A DNA stretch of 64,000 nucleotides from Chryseobacterium gleum (lineage in GTDB: Bacteria > Bacteroidota > Bacteroidia > Flavobacteriales_D > Crocinitomicaceae): contig CAMDAH010000003.1 of NCBI GenBank assembly GCA_945888625.1, positions 62,001-126,000 on the forward strand, written 5' to 3'. Each line of letters begins with the position of its first letter. Within the stretch, counting starts at the first letter, position 1. Positions 54,331 through 62,391 of the stretch are shown piece after piece. The notes below the pieces were generated by a model, which saw nothing but the letters and a program-made list of their open reading frames with translations, searched no databases and was not told the DNA's origin. Both the position numbers and the translations under genes were made by a program.

Positions 54331-55473
54331 CTATTTTAGTCCGTAAGTATCCTTGAGATGCACTAATATATTTTCCTCCTCTGCCGATAATTCCTCTGAC
54401 CTTCTGTCCATCATTTTATTGGCATATTCCAAGGCCTTTTCAATTCTAAATGGTTCAAGAGCATTGGGCTCGCCCCACGAAAATGAAAGCGTGTGTTTAG
54501 GAAAAAAACCAGCGCCATAAAGGTTGCAAGAAACACCAACAACAGATCCCGTATTAAACATGGTATTAATACCAGTTTTAGAATGATCCCCCATAAATAA
54601 ACCGAGAAATTGCCTATCGGTCTTTACTTGCTCTTTCTTTTCATAACAATAGGTGCTTACGGACCCATAATTATTTTTTAAATTGGAAACATTGGTATTC
54701 GCACCTAAATTGCACCATTCACCAATGTATGAGTTGCCAAGAAAACCATCGTGGCCTTTGTTGGAAAATCCTTGGAATATGACATTACTTAGTTCACCAC
54801 CTACTTTACAAGAAGGTCCGATTGTCGTTGCACCGTATATTTTAGCGCCCATTTTAACGACCGAATTTTCACACATCACAAAAGGTCCACGTATGCAGGA
54901 ACCTTCCATTATTTCTGCGCCATTACTAATGTATATTGGCCCTTCCGTTGTGTTTAAAGTACAAGCTTCTAGCGATGCGCCTTCTTCAATATATATGTCA
55001 TCTTTAGAACCAATTACAGTAATGCTTTTCGGTATTTTTTGGAAAGAAACACTTTCTTTTATGAGTGAAATATCATGGTTAATTACGGCTTCATTGACCG
55101 ATAATAGGTTCCATCTTTGGTTTACAATTATGGGTGTTTCTCCTGTAAATGTTATTGCGTTATCGCCATTTCCTTGAATGGCTAGTGTGATATCGTTCAA
55201 TATTAAGCGACAATCATTTTCTAAGTGAACCACTGCAGCAACAAAGTCTTCATTTGGAATAACGCATGCATTGACTATCACGCCATCTTCCAACTGTTCA
55301 AATTCATCACTTAAGTAACTTTCGGTATGAAATCCTATTTGATATTCAGGTAATAGTATGGACCAGCGTTCATAATTAGTAAACATTCCCACTCGGATAT
55401 CACCAATTGGACGTGTTAATGAAAGTGGAGCAAATCTTAAATGTGCCTTGAGGTCAGCTAAAATTATTTTCAT
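54331..55473 (-). CDS. GlmU-like protein with degenerate nucleotidyltransferase and left-handed beta-helix
   Basis: The 380-residue protein has an N-terminal domain (about 1-160) of the NTP_transf_4 kind that begins MKIILADLKAHLRFAPLSLT and lacks the canonical GxGTRM phosphate-binding loop of GlmU. The C-terminal half (about 165-340) is a hexapeptide-repeat left-handed beta-helix (EEGASLEACTLNTTEGPIYI, GAKIYGATTIGPSCKVGGEL, IGEWCNLGANTNVSNLKNNY). Such proteins are annotated as GlmU-family putative sugar-nucleotide enzymes; acetyl or nucleotidyl transfer is inferred only. Its ATG overlaps the stop of the symporter gene by 4 bases, so they are translated together. Confidence 0.85.
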   Translation of the reverse strand: MKIILADLKAHLRFAPLSLTRPIGDIRVGMFTNYERWSILLPEYQIGFHTESYLSDEFEQLEDGVIVNACVIPNEDFVAAVVHLENDCRLILNDITLAIQGNGDNAITFTGETPIIVNQRWNLLSVNEAVINHDISLIKESVSFQKIPKSITVIGSKDDIYIEEGASLEACTLNTTEGPIYISNGAEIMEGSCIRGPFVMCENSVVKMGAKIYGATTIGPSCKVGGELSNVIFQGFSNKGHDGFLGNSYIGEWCNLGANTNVSNLKNNYGSVSTYCYEKKEQVKTDRQFLGLFMGDHSKTGINTMFNTGSVVGVSCNLYGAGFFPKHTLSFSWGEPNALEPFRIEKALEYANKMMDRRSEELSAEEENILVHLKDTYGLK

Positions 55474-56936
55474 ACGTTATGTTTTATTGCTTCCGCGGAA
55501 CGCTTACTCGTTAAGTAAAGTAAGGTAAAGGTAATACTTCCATTTAATAATAATAATTCGTGCCCAAAAGCATACCCGTTAAAAAGATATGCTGAGTTAG
55601 TTTGTAATAAATAACATATGATTGGGGAAGCAAGACAAACGATAGGTACCATGATATTTTTTATAGTTCGTTTTGTCAAAATACCAAACGCAAATAGGCC
55701 GAGTAAGGGGCCATAGGTATAGCCTGCAATTAAAAAGATAAGATCAACAATGCTTTTATTGTCCATCCATTTGAAGTAAAATACAAGTAATAAGAAGAGG
55801 AGTGCGAAAGACAGATGTATAATTTTTCTTACTCTAACTTGTTGATTTTCATTCATGGCTTCACTGCGTTCGAATCCTAGAATATCAATGCAGAAAGAGG
55901 AGGTAAGCGCTGTTATGGCTCCATCAACAGAAGGAAATAAGGCAGAGATTAATCCTACGATAAAAATAATAAAGATACCTAGCGGTAGATGTTGCTGGAC
56001 AATTGTAGGAAAAACATCGTCGGGTTTAAAGTTTAGTCCTTGCTGATTCGCATACAGGTATAAAATCCCACCAAGGAATAAAAATAAGGCATTCACTAGT
56101 AACAATACAAAACTAAATACAACCATGTTCTTTTGGGCATCTTTTAAGGATTTGACACTGATATTCTTTTGCATCATTTCTTGATCTAATCCTGTCATGG
56201 CAATCGTAATAAAAGCCCCGCCAATTATATGCTTAAGAAAGAAATCTTTTCGGATATAATCGGTACTCCAAAGTTTTGTCATATTTGCTTTTCCCAATTG
56301 ATCCCAAATATGACTCCAGCTCCAATTGAGTTCGGATTGTATCGCAAAAAGACAGACTACTAAGGCTAAGAGCATAAAAATGGTTTGGAGGGTATCTGTC
56401 CAAACGATTGTTTTTACGCCGCCTTGCAAGGTATAGGCAATGATCATGGCGATTATAATTACACTTGACAACCAAAAAGGAATTCCAATGGAATCAAAAA
56501 CAAAAAGCTGAAGTACGTTAATAACTAAATACAAGCGTACGGTTGCTCCAAGTGTCCTTGATAGAATAAAATACCCTGCACCCCATTGATAAGCGCTGAA
56601 ACCAAGTCGGTGTTCTAAATATCGGTAGATTGATGTGAGATTGTATTTGTAATAAATAGGCAGCAAGACAAAAGCCACCACAAAATAGCCAAGAAAAAAT
56701 CCAATGACCATCTGGTAATAATACCAGCCACCATCAAGAACGCCACCAGGAACTGAAATAAAAGTAACGCCGGATAACGAGGTTCCAATCATTCCAAATG
56801 CGACTAAATACCATCGGCTTTTTTTGTCGCCCGTAAAGAAACTCTTTGTAGTGGTGTTTCTCGAGGTTAAATAGGCAATTAAAAGTAACAAGCCAAAATA
56901 AGCGAATAGAACAATGGTGATAATTGTCGATGCCAT
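55470..56936 (-). CDS. Sodium:solute symporter family transporter
   Basis: The 488-residue integral membrane protein has about 13 hydrophobic segments and the SSS-family layout. It includes AFGMIGTSLSGVTFISVPGG after helix 1, QWGAGYFILSRTLGATVRLY, YTLQGGVKTIVWTDTLQTIF and the later FVLLLVNALFLFLGGILYLY and LISALFPSVDGAITAL regions. Members import sugars, amino acids, nucleosides or sialic acid with sodium. Its coupling to a sugar-nucleotide-like gene hints at a sugar substrate, but that is inference. The ATG at 56934-56936 is divergent from the DUF7935-like gene. Confidence 0.92.
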   Translation of the reverse strand: MASTIITIVLFAYFGLLLLIAYLTSRNTTTKSFFTGDKKSRWYLVAFGMIGTSLSGVTFISVPGGVLDGGWYYYQMVIGFFLGYFVVAFVLLPIYYKYNLTSIYRYLEHRLGFSAYQWGAGYFILSRTLGATVRLYLVINVLQLFVFDSIGIPFWLSSVIIIAMIIAYTLQGGVKTIVWTDTLQTIFMLLALVVCLFAIQSELNWSWSHIWDQLGKANMTKLWSTDYIRKDFFLKHIIGGAFITIAMTGLDQEMMQKNISVKSLKDAQKNMVVFSFVLLLVNALFLFLGGILYLYANQQGLNFKPDDVFPTIVQQHLPLGIFIIFIVGLISALFPSVDGAITALTSSFCIDILGFERSEAMNENQQVRVRKIIHLSFALLFLLLVFYFKWMDNKSIVDLIFLIAGYTYGPLLGLFAFGILTKRTIKNIMVPIVCLASPIICYLLQTNSAYLFNGYAFGHELLLLNGSITFTLLYLTSKRSAEAIKHNV

Positions 56937-57013
56937 AGTTGATTTTTATCCCGTAAAGATATTAAAGCAACGGGTAAAATGGATTTTTGTAACCAAACTT
57001 TGTTACATGCTGT

Positions 57014-57021
57014 TATATTTG
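57014..57021 (+). promoter_or_regulatory. Candidate -7 box (TATATTTG) of the DUF7935-like gene
   Basis: TATATTTG lies 15 bases before the ATG at 57037 and fits TAnnTTTG. A TTTG at 56986-56989 is 24 bases upstream, one more than the usual spacer limit. Between them lies the imperfect palindrome GTAAC-N8-GTTAC (56989-57006), a possible operator. Confidence 0.45.
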
Positions 57022-57036
57022 CAGAAAATTTTAACC

Positions 57037-57558
57037 ATGACTGAACTAATTTTTATTCTTGCCTTGCTTATATCTATCGGAAGTATTTTATTTATCGTTG
57101 TTTATTTTCTTAAAAAAAATCAAGTAGTAGAGCAAACAATTTTAATGATAGAATTAAAAAAACAACGTCAAGAATTTTTCTTACCAAATAGGGTAGAAGC
57201 TTACCAGCGTGCAATTTTGTTTTTGGAGCGAATAAATCCAAATAGTTTAATCATGCGAATGCAAGGTGCAAAGTCACCAGCACCTATTTTTCAGTCGTTA
57301 TTATTAAAAACAATTCGAGATGAATACGACCATAATGTGGCTCAGCAATTGTTTATATCGCCATTAGCTTGGAAATTACTTCAAAATGCGAAGGAGGAAA
57401 CAATTAAATTAATCAATATCGCCAGCGGACAATTACCACAAAACGCAGATTCTTTACATTTATCCTCAACCGTATTAGCTCTTGCAGGAGAGGTGGGTGT
57501 TTTGCCTACAGAAATAGCGATTGAAGCGCTTAAAAAAGAAATTCAATCGCTATTTTAA
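57037..57558 (+). CDS. Single-pass membrane protein of unknown function (DUF7935-like)
   Basis: The ATG at 57037 gives 173 residues: one N-terminal membrane helix (LIFILALLISIGSILFIVVY, about 4-23) followed by a cytosolic helical domain. The domain includes EAYQRAILFLERINPNSLIM, QSLLLKTIRDEYDHNVAQQL and ISPLAWKLLQNAKEETIKLI. Earlier in-frame codons would add an implausible N-terminus running through the promoter region, so this start is preferred. The helical core matches my memory of a Bacteroidota family called DUF7935. No function is known to me. It converges with the type B secreted protein gene, one base between stops. Confidence 0.8.
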   Translation: MTELIFILALLISIGSILFIVVYFLKKNQVVEQTILMIELKKQRQEFFLPNRVEAYQRAILFLERINPNSLIMRMQGAKSPAPIFQSLLLKTIRDEYDHNVAQQLFISPLAWKLLQNAKEETIKLINIASGQLPQNADSLHLSSTVLALAGEVGVLPTEIAIEALKKEIQSLF

Positions 57559-57559
57559 A

Positions 57560-59950
57560 TTAACGAATTAGGTGGATAAAACCACTCTTCTCAAAGTTCT
57601 GGAAAAGTAATTTATAGAAAAGAACTCCATCCTCAATGTCATTTCCATTAAGGTCTTTTCCTTTAAATTGGTCAGAATTTTGTTGCTGTTCAAATATCAT
57701 GTGCCCCCAACGATTAAATATTTGAAGCGTGTAATCGTCGCAAGAGTTAAAATAATCTTTTACATCTAGGACGTCGTTTTTGCTATCTCCGTTTGGCGTT
57801 AGTACGTTAGGAAAGTCAAAATCATTTAAATCACCAATATTTGCAATGGAAGCAACAATAGAGCTAGTGTCAGAAATACAACCGAATTCGGAAACAACAA
57901 AAGCGATATAAGTGCCCATTCCATTTGGCATGATTGGTAAATTAGGATTGAATTGATTTGAAATAAAATTATTAGGACCTACCCAAGAAATAACCGAGTT
58001 TGCCTCCGCTGTTGCAGAGAAATAAATCGGATCACCCGGACAATCCGGAGTGGTGACGGATAAGAATGGTTCATCCGGTGTTTGCTTTACAAGTAGGGTA
58101 AAGGTAGTGTCATTGTCGCAACCAAAAGAAGAAACAGCTGTTAGTGTGATTTGGTATGCACCCGCATTAACCATCGTGTAAGCCAAATCTGGATTTGAGC
58201 CAATAATATTTCCACCGGCTTGCCAAGTGTAGGTAAGTGCCTCGTTCGTTGACACTGATGATTGATTGGTGAATACGAATGGAATATCCTCGCAAACTAA
58301 AGAATCAGCAGTGTAATCCATGACAGGATTGTCGTGAACAATAAATGAAAGTGTAAGGGTATCATCACAAATTACATTGTTCCCAAAATCATCTTGGGTT
58401 ATCAAGGTCACAGAATTAGTGCCTGGCGTATTGAATGTGTACGTGAAGTCTTGGGCATTACTAATGGTGGCATTGTTATAAAGCCAATTGAATGTGGTGA
58501 TGTTTGATATGTTTTGAGTGGTGTTGGTGAAAACAACCGCTTCATCGATGCATTTTTCAGTAATTGAGAAATTCGCTAACGGATTATTATTTACAATAAT
58601 AGACAAGGAAGTGGTGTCTGAACAACTGTGTTGAGACTCAGACATAAGTAAAATGGAATAATTCCCCGGACTTGGGAAATTGTAGGTTACTGGATTGCCA
58701 ACTAAAGTGTCGTTATTCAAGTACCAATAATGGGTGAGGGTATCATTTACGCCAAGAGTAGTGCTAAATGCATTAAGTACGGCTGATGCACCAATACAAA
58801 CATCATTAAACCCAAAATTAGCATTTGGAATATCATAAACGTTTACGACATTAACTATTGTATCCTTACAACCGGCATCTGATTCGACCACAAGTTGGAC
58901 TGTATACTGCCCCGGACCGGCAAATTGATGTGAAAAATTTGGGCTTTCAGATGTATAACCGTCTGAGGCAGTCCACAAAAGTGAATCAAAAACAGCGTTT
59001 AGATAAGTTGTTGTGTTAGTTAAGTTAATAGGTAAGCCATCACAAACATCTAAACCTGTAAAATTTGCAAACACGTCAGAGGGAGTAATTTGAGTACTTA
59101 ATGTTGCCACACAACCGTTAACAGAAGTTATTGTACACAAAATGGTTGCTGCCGTATCGTTTGGAACAGTAATAACTTGTCCTACTCCAAGCGGTGCATT
59201 AGTTACAGAATCCGTCCAAACATAATTTGCGAAACCATCGGGAGCAGACAATGTAGCTGTCAAGCCAGATTCATCCTCACAATAGCGGGCTTCTAATGTC
59301 AATGCGGAACAACCTGCATCTACGTAAGCATAACCAAAATGTCCTGAAAGAGCGCAGTCGCCAGTCGCAACGTCAAGCGTTACGGTCTGTCCCATGTAAG
59401 CGGTCACATCGACACCTACATTTGTCCAGTTTTTACTTCTGATTTGACCACAGGCCTCGAAACCAGGCACACCAGAACCAGCAGTTACTTGGTAAAAAGT
59501 ACATGGTATTGGATTATTATTTTGATCGTATAATTGCGCCTCAAACCTTGGTTGAGCATTAATTGAATGGTATGGATCCTGTAGAACTACAGCGTATTTA
59601 AAAATAATTAGATTGGATGTCGGTGTAATGTTAAATACATATTGTAAACGTTCTGCCTGAGCACCAACTTGCGAATTACCTAGTCTTGCGGAGGTCGTAC
59701 TTCCCGGCGCTACAACGGGCATAGGACTACATGCATAAGGATCAAAACCTGCACCAGTCATTATTTCGTGTTGCCCAGGACTTATCCCCATGTTTGGTGT
59801 ATTGATTCCACAGCAATTACCAGTATAACCAATCCAATTAGTAAATGTACCTGATTCAAAGTCCGCATTTGTACATCCTTGAGCTTGTGAAAATGAGGTA
59901 TTCACAGCGAGAGTGAATAAAAAGAAAAAAATAGAAAATAGAGTTTTCAT
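57560..59950 (-). CDS. T9SS type B secreted PKD-domain protein
   Basis: The ATG at 59948-59950 gives 796 residues with a clean signal peptide (MKTLFSIFFFLFTLAVNTSF, cut after SQAQ). The first 210 residues form a lectin-like or carbohydrate-binding-looking beta domain (CTNADFESGTFTNWIGYTGN, GHFGYAYVDAGCSALTLEA). About five PKD/Ig-like domains follow (for example FANFTGLDVCDGLPINLTNT, LASF-like repeats with GQYTVQLVV). The C-terminal 85 residues are the type B sorting domain (LTPNGDSKNDVLDVKDYF, IFNRWGHMIFEQQQNSDQF). Unlike the first type B protein it has no PorP/SprF neighbour, so it must use a transporter partner encoded elsewhere. It is probably a surface adhesin. Confidence 0.9.
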   Translation of the reverse strand: MKTLFSIFFFLFTLAVNTSFSQAQGCTNADFESGTFTNWIGYTGNCCGINTPNMGISPGQHEIMTGAGFDPYACSPMPVVAPGSTTSARLGNSQVGAQAERLQYVFNITPTSNLIIFKYAVVLQDPYHSINAQPRFEAQLYDQNNNPIPCTFYQVTAGSGVPGFEACGQIRSKNWTNVGVDVTAYMGQTVTLDVATGDCALSGHFGYAYVDAGCSALTLEARYCEDESGLTATLSAPDGFANYVWTDSVTNAPLGVGQVITVPNDTAATILCTITSVNGCVATLSTQITPSDVFANFTGLDVCDGLPINLTNTTTYLNAVFDSLLWTASDGYTSESPNFSHQFAGPGQYTVQLVVESDAGCKDTIVNVVNVYDIPNANFGFNDVCIGASAVLNAFSTTLGVNDTLTHYWYLNNDTLVGNPVTYNFPSPGNYSILLMSESQHSCSDTTSLSIIVNNNPLANFSITEKCIDEAVVFTNTTQNISNITTFNWLYNNATISNAQDFTYTFNTPGTNSVTLITQDDFGNNVICDDTLTLSFIVHDNPVMDYTADSLVCEDIPFVFTNQSSVSTNEALTYTWQAGGNIIGSNPDLAYTMVNAGAYQITLTAVSSFGCDNDTTFTLLVKQTPDEPFLSVTTPDCPGDPIYFSATAEANSVISWVGPNNFISNQFNPNLPIMPNGMGTYIAFVVSEFGCISDTSSIVASIANIGDLNDFDFPNVLTPNGDSKNDVLDVKDYFNSCDDYTLQIFNRWGHMIFEQQQNSDQFKGKDLNGNDIEDGVLFYKLLFQNFEKSGFIHLIR

Positions 59951-60078
59951 TTGATTTAAATTTAATAATCGATGTAAAGACGTTATAAAATTAAATAAAA
60001 TTGCACACAACTAAAAATAATTAATTGGTTACGAAAAATGTTATTCAACTCTTATAAGGTTAAAACTTGAATCAAAAA

Positions 60079-60744
60079 TCATTTTGTATTACTTCTGATA
60101 AATTCAAAAAGCATGGGAATAATTGACAAACCGATGATGCTGAAAATAACCAATTCAAAATTATTTTTTACTAGCGGTAAATTGCCAAAGAAATAACCTA
60201 GTAAAGTGAGTCCGGTTATCCAAGCAAAAGCGCCAATAATGTTGTATTTCAGAAAATCTTTGTAAGGCATTTTACCGATTCCTGCGACAAACGGAGCAAA
60301 AGTTCTTACAATCGGAACAAACCGAGCAATAATTATTGTTTTGGCACCATATTTTTGATAAAAGGTGGCTGTTTTGTCAAGGTATTTTGGGTTAATTATT
60401 GCCTTACTTCTAAACTTTGAAGCCACTATTTTTAGTCCGATACGTTTACCGAAATAGTAATTAAGGGCGTCACCAACAACTGCGGCAATAAAAAGTAGGC
60501 CCAGCACTGCAAATAAATTTAGTGTAATTAACTCACCGTTTTCATTCTTAAATCCTGCGCAAAATAATCCCGCTGTGAAAAGCAATGAATCCCCTGGTAG
60601 CAAAGGAAAAATTACCAAGCCTGTTTCTACAAAAATGATTAAAAATAATATAGCGTATATCCAATTTCCGTAATTAGCGATTAACTCTGCCATGTGTTGG
60701 TCGAGGTGCATGAAGAATTCGAGAAAGCTTCTTAGTAAATCCAT
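60079..60744 (-). CDS. DedA-family membrane protein
   Basis: The 221-residue protein carries the DedA core: NYGNWIYAILFLIIFVETGL, PLLPGDSLLFTAGLF, GDALNYYFGKRIGLKI, FYQKYGAKTIIIARFVPIVR (with the functionally key Arg) and TFAPFVAGIGKMPYKDFLKY. DedA proteins are half-length flippase-fold membrane proteins needed for membrane homeostasis, with some shown to recycle undecaprenyl phosphate or phosphatidylethanolamine. It is the last gene of the yiiX - cysC - rhodanese - dedA run; its ATG abuts the rhodanese stop with no gap. Confidence 0.92.
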   Translation of the reverse strand: MDLLRSFLEFFMHLDQHMAELIANYGNWIYAILFLIIFVETGLVIFPLLPGDSLLFTAGLFCAGFKNENGELITLNLFAVLGLLFIAAVVGDALNYYFGKRIGLKIVASKFRSKAIINPKYLDKTATFYQKYGAKTIIIARFVPIVRTFAPFVAGIGKMPYKDFLKYNIIGAFAWITGLTLLGYFFGNLPLVKNNFELVIFSIIGLSIIPMLFEFIRSNTK

Positions 60745-61068
60745 TTAATCGAGTTGTATGCTAGGGTCGATGAGTTCTTTCCATGCAGTGATTCCCCCTA
60801 GTACTACAATTATAGAGGTGAAGCCACTTGTAGTTAGCAAATAATTAGCAACGACCTCTGCTCTTTTTCCTGATTTACATAAAATGATAGTCGGTTGGGA
60901 AACATCGAATGTGTTGCTCATATTAACTGCTTCACTCATCGGGATATTTATAAAACCATTATTGCCTAATTCGTATTCATAGGGTTCACGAATATCAATA
61001 CATTGTACTTTACTATTTTTTAAAATAAAGTCTTTACAGAGCTCTGGTGAAAGGTATTGTATGGCCAT
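60745..61068 (-). CDS. Single-domain rhodanese-like protein
   Basis: The ATG at 61066-61068 gives 107 residues (MAIQYLSPELCKDFILKNSK onward), a full single rhodanese domain. The longer open frame would extend into cysC and add a non-rhodanese N-terminus. The active-site loop is CKSGKRAEVVANYL, with Cys as the persulphide-forming residue, preceded by DIREPYEYELG. Rhodaneses pass sulphur to cyanide, thioredoxin or other acceptors. Its place between cysC and dedA, 16 bases after cysC, hints at sulphur handling, but single-domain rhodaneses are common and often unlinked. Confidence 0.88.
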   Translation of the reverse strand: MAIQYLSPELCKDFILKNSKVQCIDIREPYEYELGNNGFINIPMSEAVNMSNTFDVSQPTIILCKSGKRAEVVANYLLTTSGFTSIIVVLGGITAWKELIDPSIQLD

Positions 61069-61084
61069 AAACAAAGGTAAAATT

Positions 61085-61633
61085 TTATGCAGTAAGTTGT
61101 TGAATTCTTTTTTCGATTTCATCAAAAACCAATTGAACACATGTATTACTATCCAAAAGATCGGAACGAAGGTGAACAGTAGGGTTTTTTGGGGCTTCAT
61201 AGCGACTGTCTTTCCCGGTAAAATTTACCAAGTCGCCGCTAGTGGCTTTTTTATACAGACCTTTCACATCTCGTCGAGCGCATTCTTCAAAGGAACAGTC
61301 AACGTAAATTTCCATGAAATTTTCTTTGCCAATTATATTTTTTGCTAATTCTCTGTCTCTATTAAACGGAGATATAAGAGAAACTAAAGCAAATTGATTT
61401 TGGTCATTTACCATTTTTGCTAAATTGGCAGCGCGTCGCATATTTTCTTTTCGATCGGCATCAGAAAAACCTAAATCGTTGCACAAGCCATCTCTTAATA
61501 AATCCCCGTCGATGCATAGGGTAGGTATATTTTTCTCTACTAATAAAGTTTGAAGCGAGTTGGCAATAGTAGTTTTTCCAGCCCCAGAAAGACCCGTAAG
61601 CCATACTGTAATGCCTTTATATTTATTTTTCAT
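61085..61633 (-). CDS. cysC: Adenylylsulfate (APS) kinase
   Basis: CysC phosphorylates APS to PAPS. The 182 residues include WLTGLSGAGKTTIANSLQTL (P-loop), LCIDGDLLRDGLCNDLGFSD (APS-binding Asp and Arg), NMRRAANLAKMVNDQ, LVSLISPFNRDRELAKNI and the lid region KGLYKKATSGDLVNFTGKDS. It is complete, with the start ATG at 61631-61633. It overlaps the yiiX-like gene by 11 bases. There are no cysD, cysN, cysH or cysQ genes beside it, so either PAPS is used for sulfation or the partners are elsewhere. Confidence 0.95.
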   Translation of the reverse strand: MKNKYKGITVWLTGLSGAGKTTIANSLQTLLVEKNIPTLCIDGDLLRDGLCNDLGFSDADRKENMRRAANLAKMVNDQNQFALVSLISPFNRDRELAKNIIGKENFMEIYVDCSFEECARRDVKGLYKKATSGDLVNFTGKDSRYEAPKNPTVHLRSDLLDSNTCVQLVFDEIEKRIQQLTA

Positions 61634-62321
61634 TAGTGTAAACAGAAATTAAATACGGAGAATCGTATAATTGACCGGGAGAAATCATCAATTCATCATA
61701 AGGGATATTTTCTCCATAACGTTCGCGCATTATTTTTCTAACGACAGGAGCGTCAAGATTAAAATCTCTAAGCATTTTTGGAATTGCTAGTTTAAAATTA
61801 AGTCCGTTAAGGTAGGTTTTATAAATGAGCTCCGAGCAATACATTTCTTTATCCGTCCATGAAAAATAGGCATCGTAGTTCTTTCCAAAGTGCGAGGTAG
61901 CATATTTTATCATTTTTAGAAGTGCGTTATTTGATACAGTATCAATTCCTTTGAATCGCTTTATTACACATGTTTGGTTAACTCCACTACTAATCCAATC
62001 TGTCATTTTTCTTTTACCAACAGGTTGGACAGCCTCGTACACAAATGGCACATCATTTTCAAAAAATACAATGCCACAATGGGAGTATTTAGAATCTGTT
62101 GCAATTTCAATGGCTTGACTTTGTTTAGACTGGGAGGATTGAAAAATTAAATCGCCATCTTGGACTTGAATTTTAATGCTTTTTATTTCGGTTTCTGTCA
62201 TTTGTGGTAATTTTCGATTAAAACAAGAGAAAGATACAAGAAAAACTAACCCAATTAGACTAATTACAAAGAAAAATACTTTGTAAAAGGCATGATTTGT
62301 ATTGTTAAATTTAAAATTCAT
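61623..62321 (-). CDS. YiiX-like permuted NlpC/P60 (papain-like) hydrolase
   Basis: The 232-residue protein has an N-terminal membrane anchor or signal (VFFFVISLIGLVFLVSFSCF, about 15-34; the Cys may make it a lipoprotein). The permuted NlpC/P60 fold shows GDLIFQSSQSKQSQAIEIAT, then SKYSHCGIVFFEND with the catalytic His, and MYCSELIYKTYLNGLNF with the catalytic Cys. This is the YiiX/YebB (DUF830) type, for which lipid or amide hydrolysis has been suggested. The order of His before Cys is the permuted arrangement. It is the first gene of the four-gene run ending in dedA. Confidence 0.85.
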   Translation of the reverse strand: MNFKFNNTNHAFYKVFFFVISLIGLVFLVSFSCFNRKLPQMTETEIKSIKIQVQDGDLIFQSSQSKQSQAIEIATDSKYSHCGIVFFENDVPFVYEAVQPVGKRKMTDWISSGVNQTCVIKRFKGIDTVSNNALLKMIKYATSHFGKNYDAYFSWTDKEMYCSELIYKTYLNGLNFKLAIPKMLRDFNLDAPVVRKIMRERYGENIPYDELMISPGQLYDSPYLISVYTNEK

Positions 62322-62326
62322 TTGTC

Positions 62327-62334
62327 CAAAAATA
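62327..62334 (-). promoter_or_regulatory. Candidate -7 box (TATTTTTG) of the yiiX - cysC - rhodanese - dedA run
   Basis: TATTTTTG on the minus strand lies 5 bases upstream of the yiiX-like ATG, fitting TAnnTTTG. The 70-base gap to the divergent fabG gene also holds a plus-strand near-match TATCTTTA (62366-62373). Neither has a clear -33 partner. Confidence 0.35.
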
Positions 62335-62391
62335 AGGAATTTAGTTACCTAAAAAACATTATCAGTATCTTTACCCCGTAAAAATAATGTT

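Noticed and set aside
54683-55177. 164-codon open frame on the plus strand
   Set aside because: It lies wholly antisense to the GlmU-like gene, whose hexapeptide-repeat protein is clearly real. The antisense product is a low-complexity Pro/Ser/Leu string with no motif.
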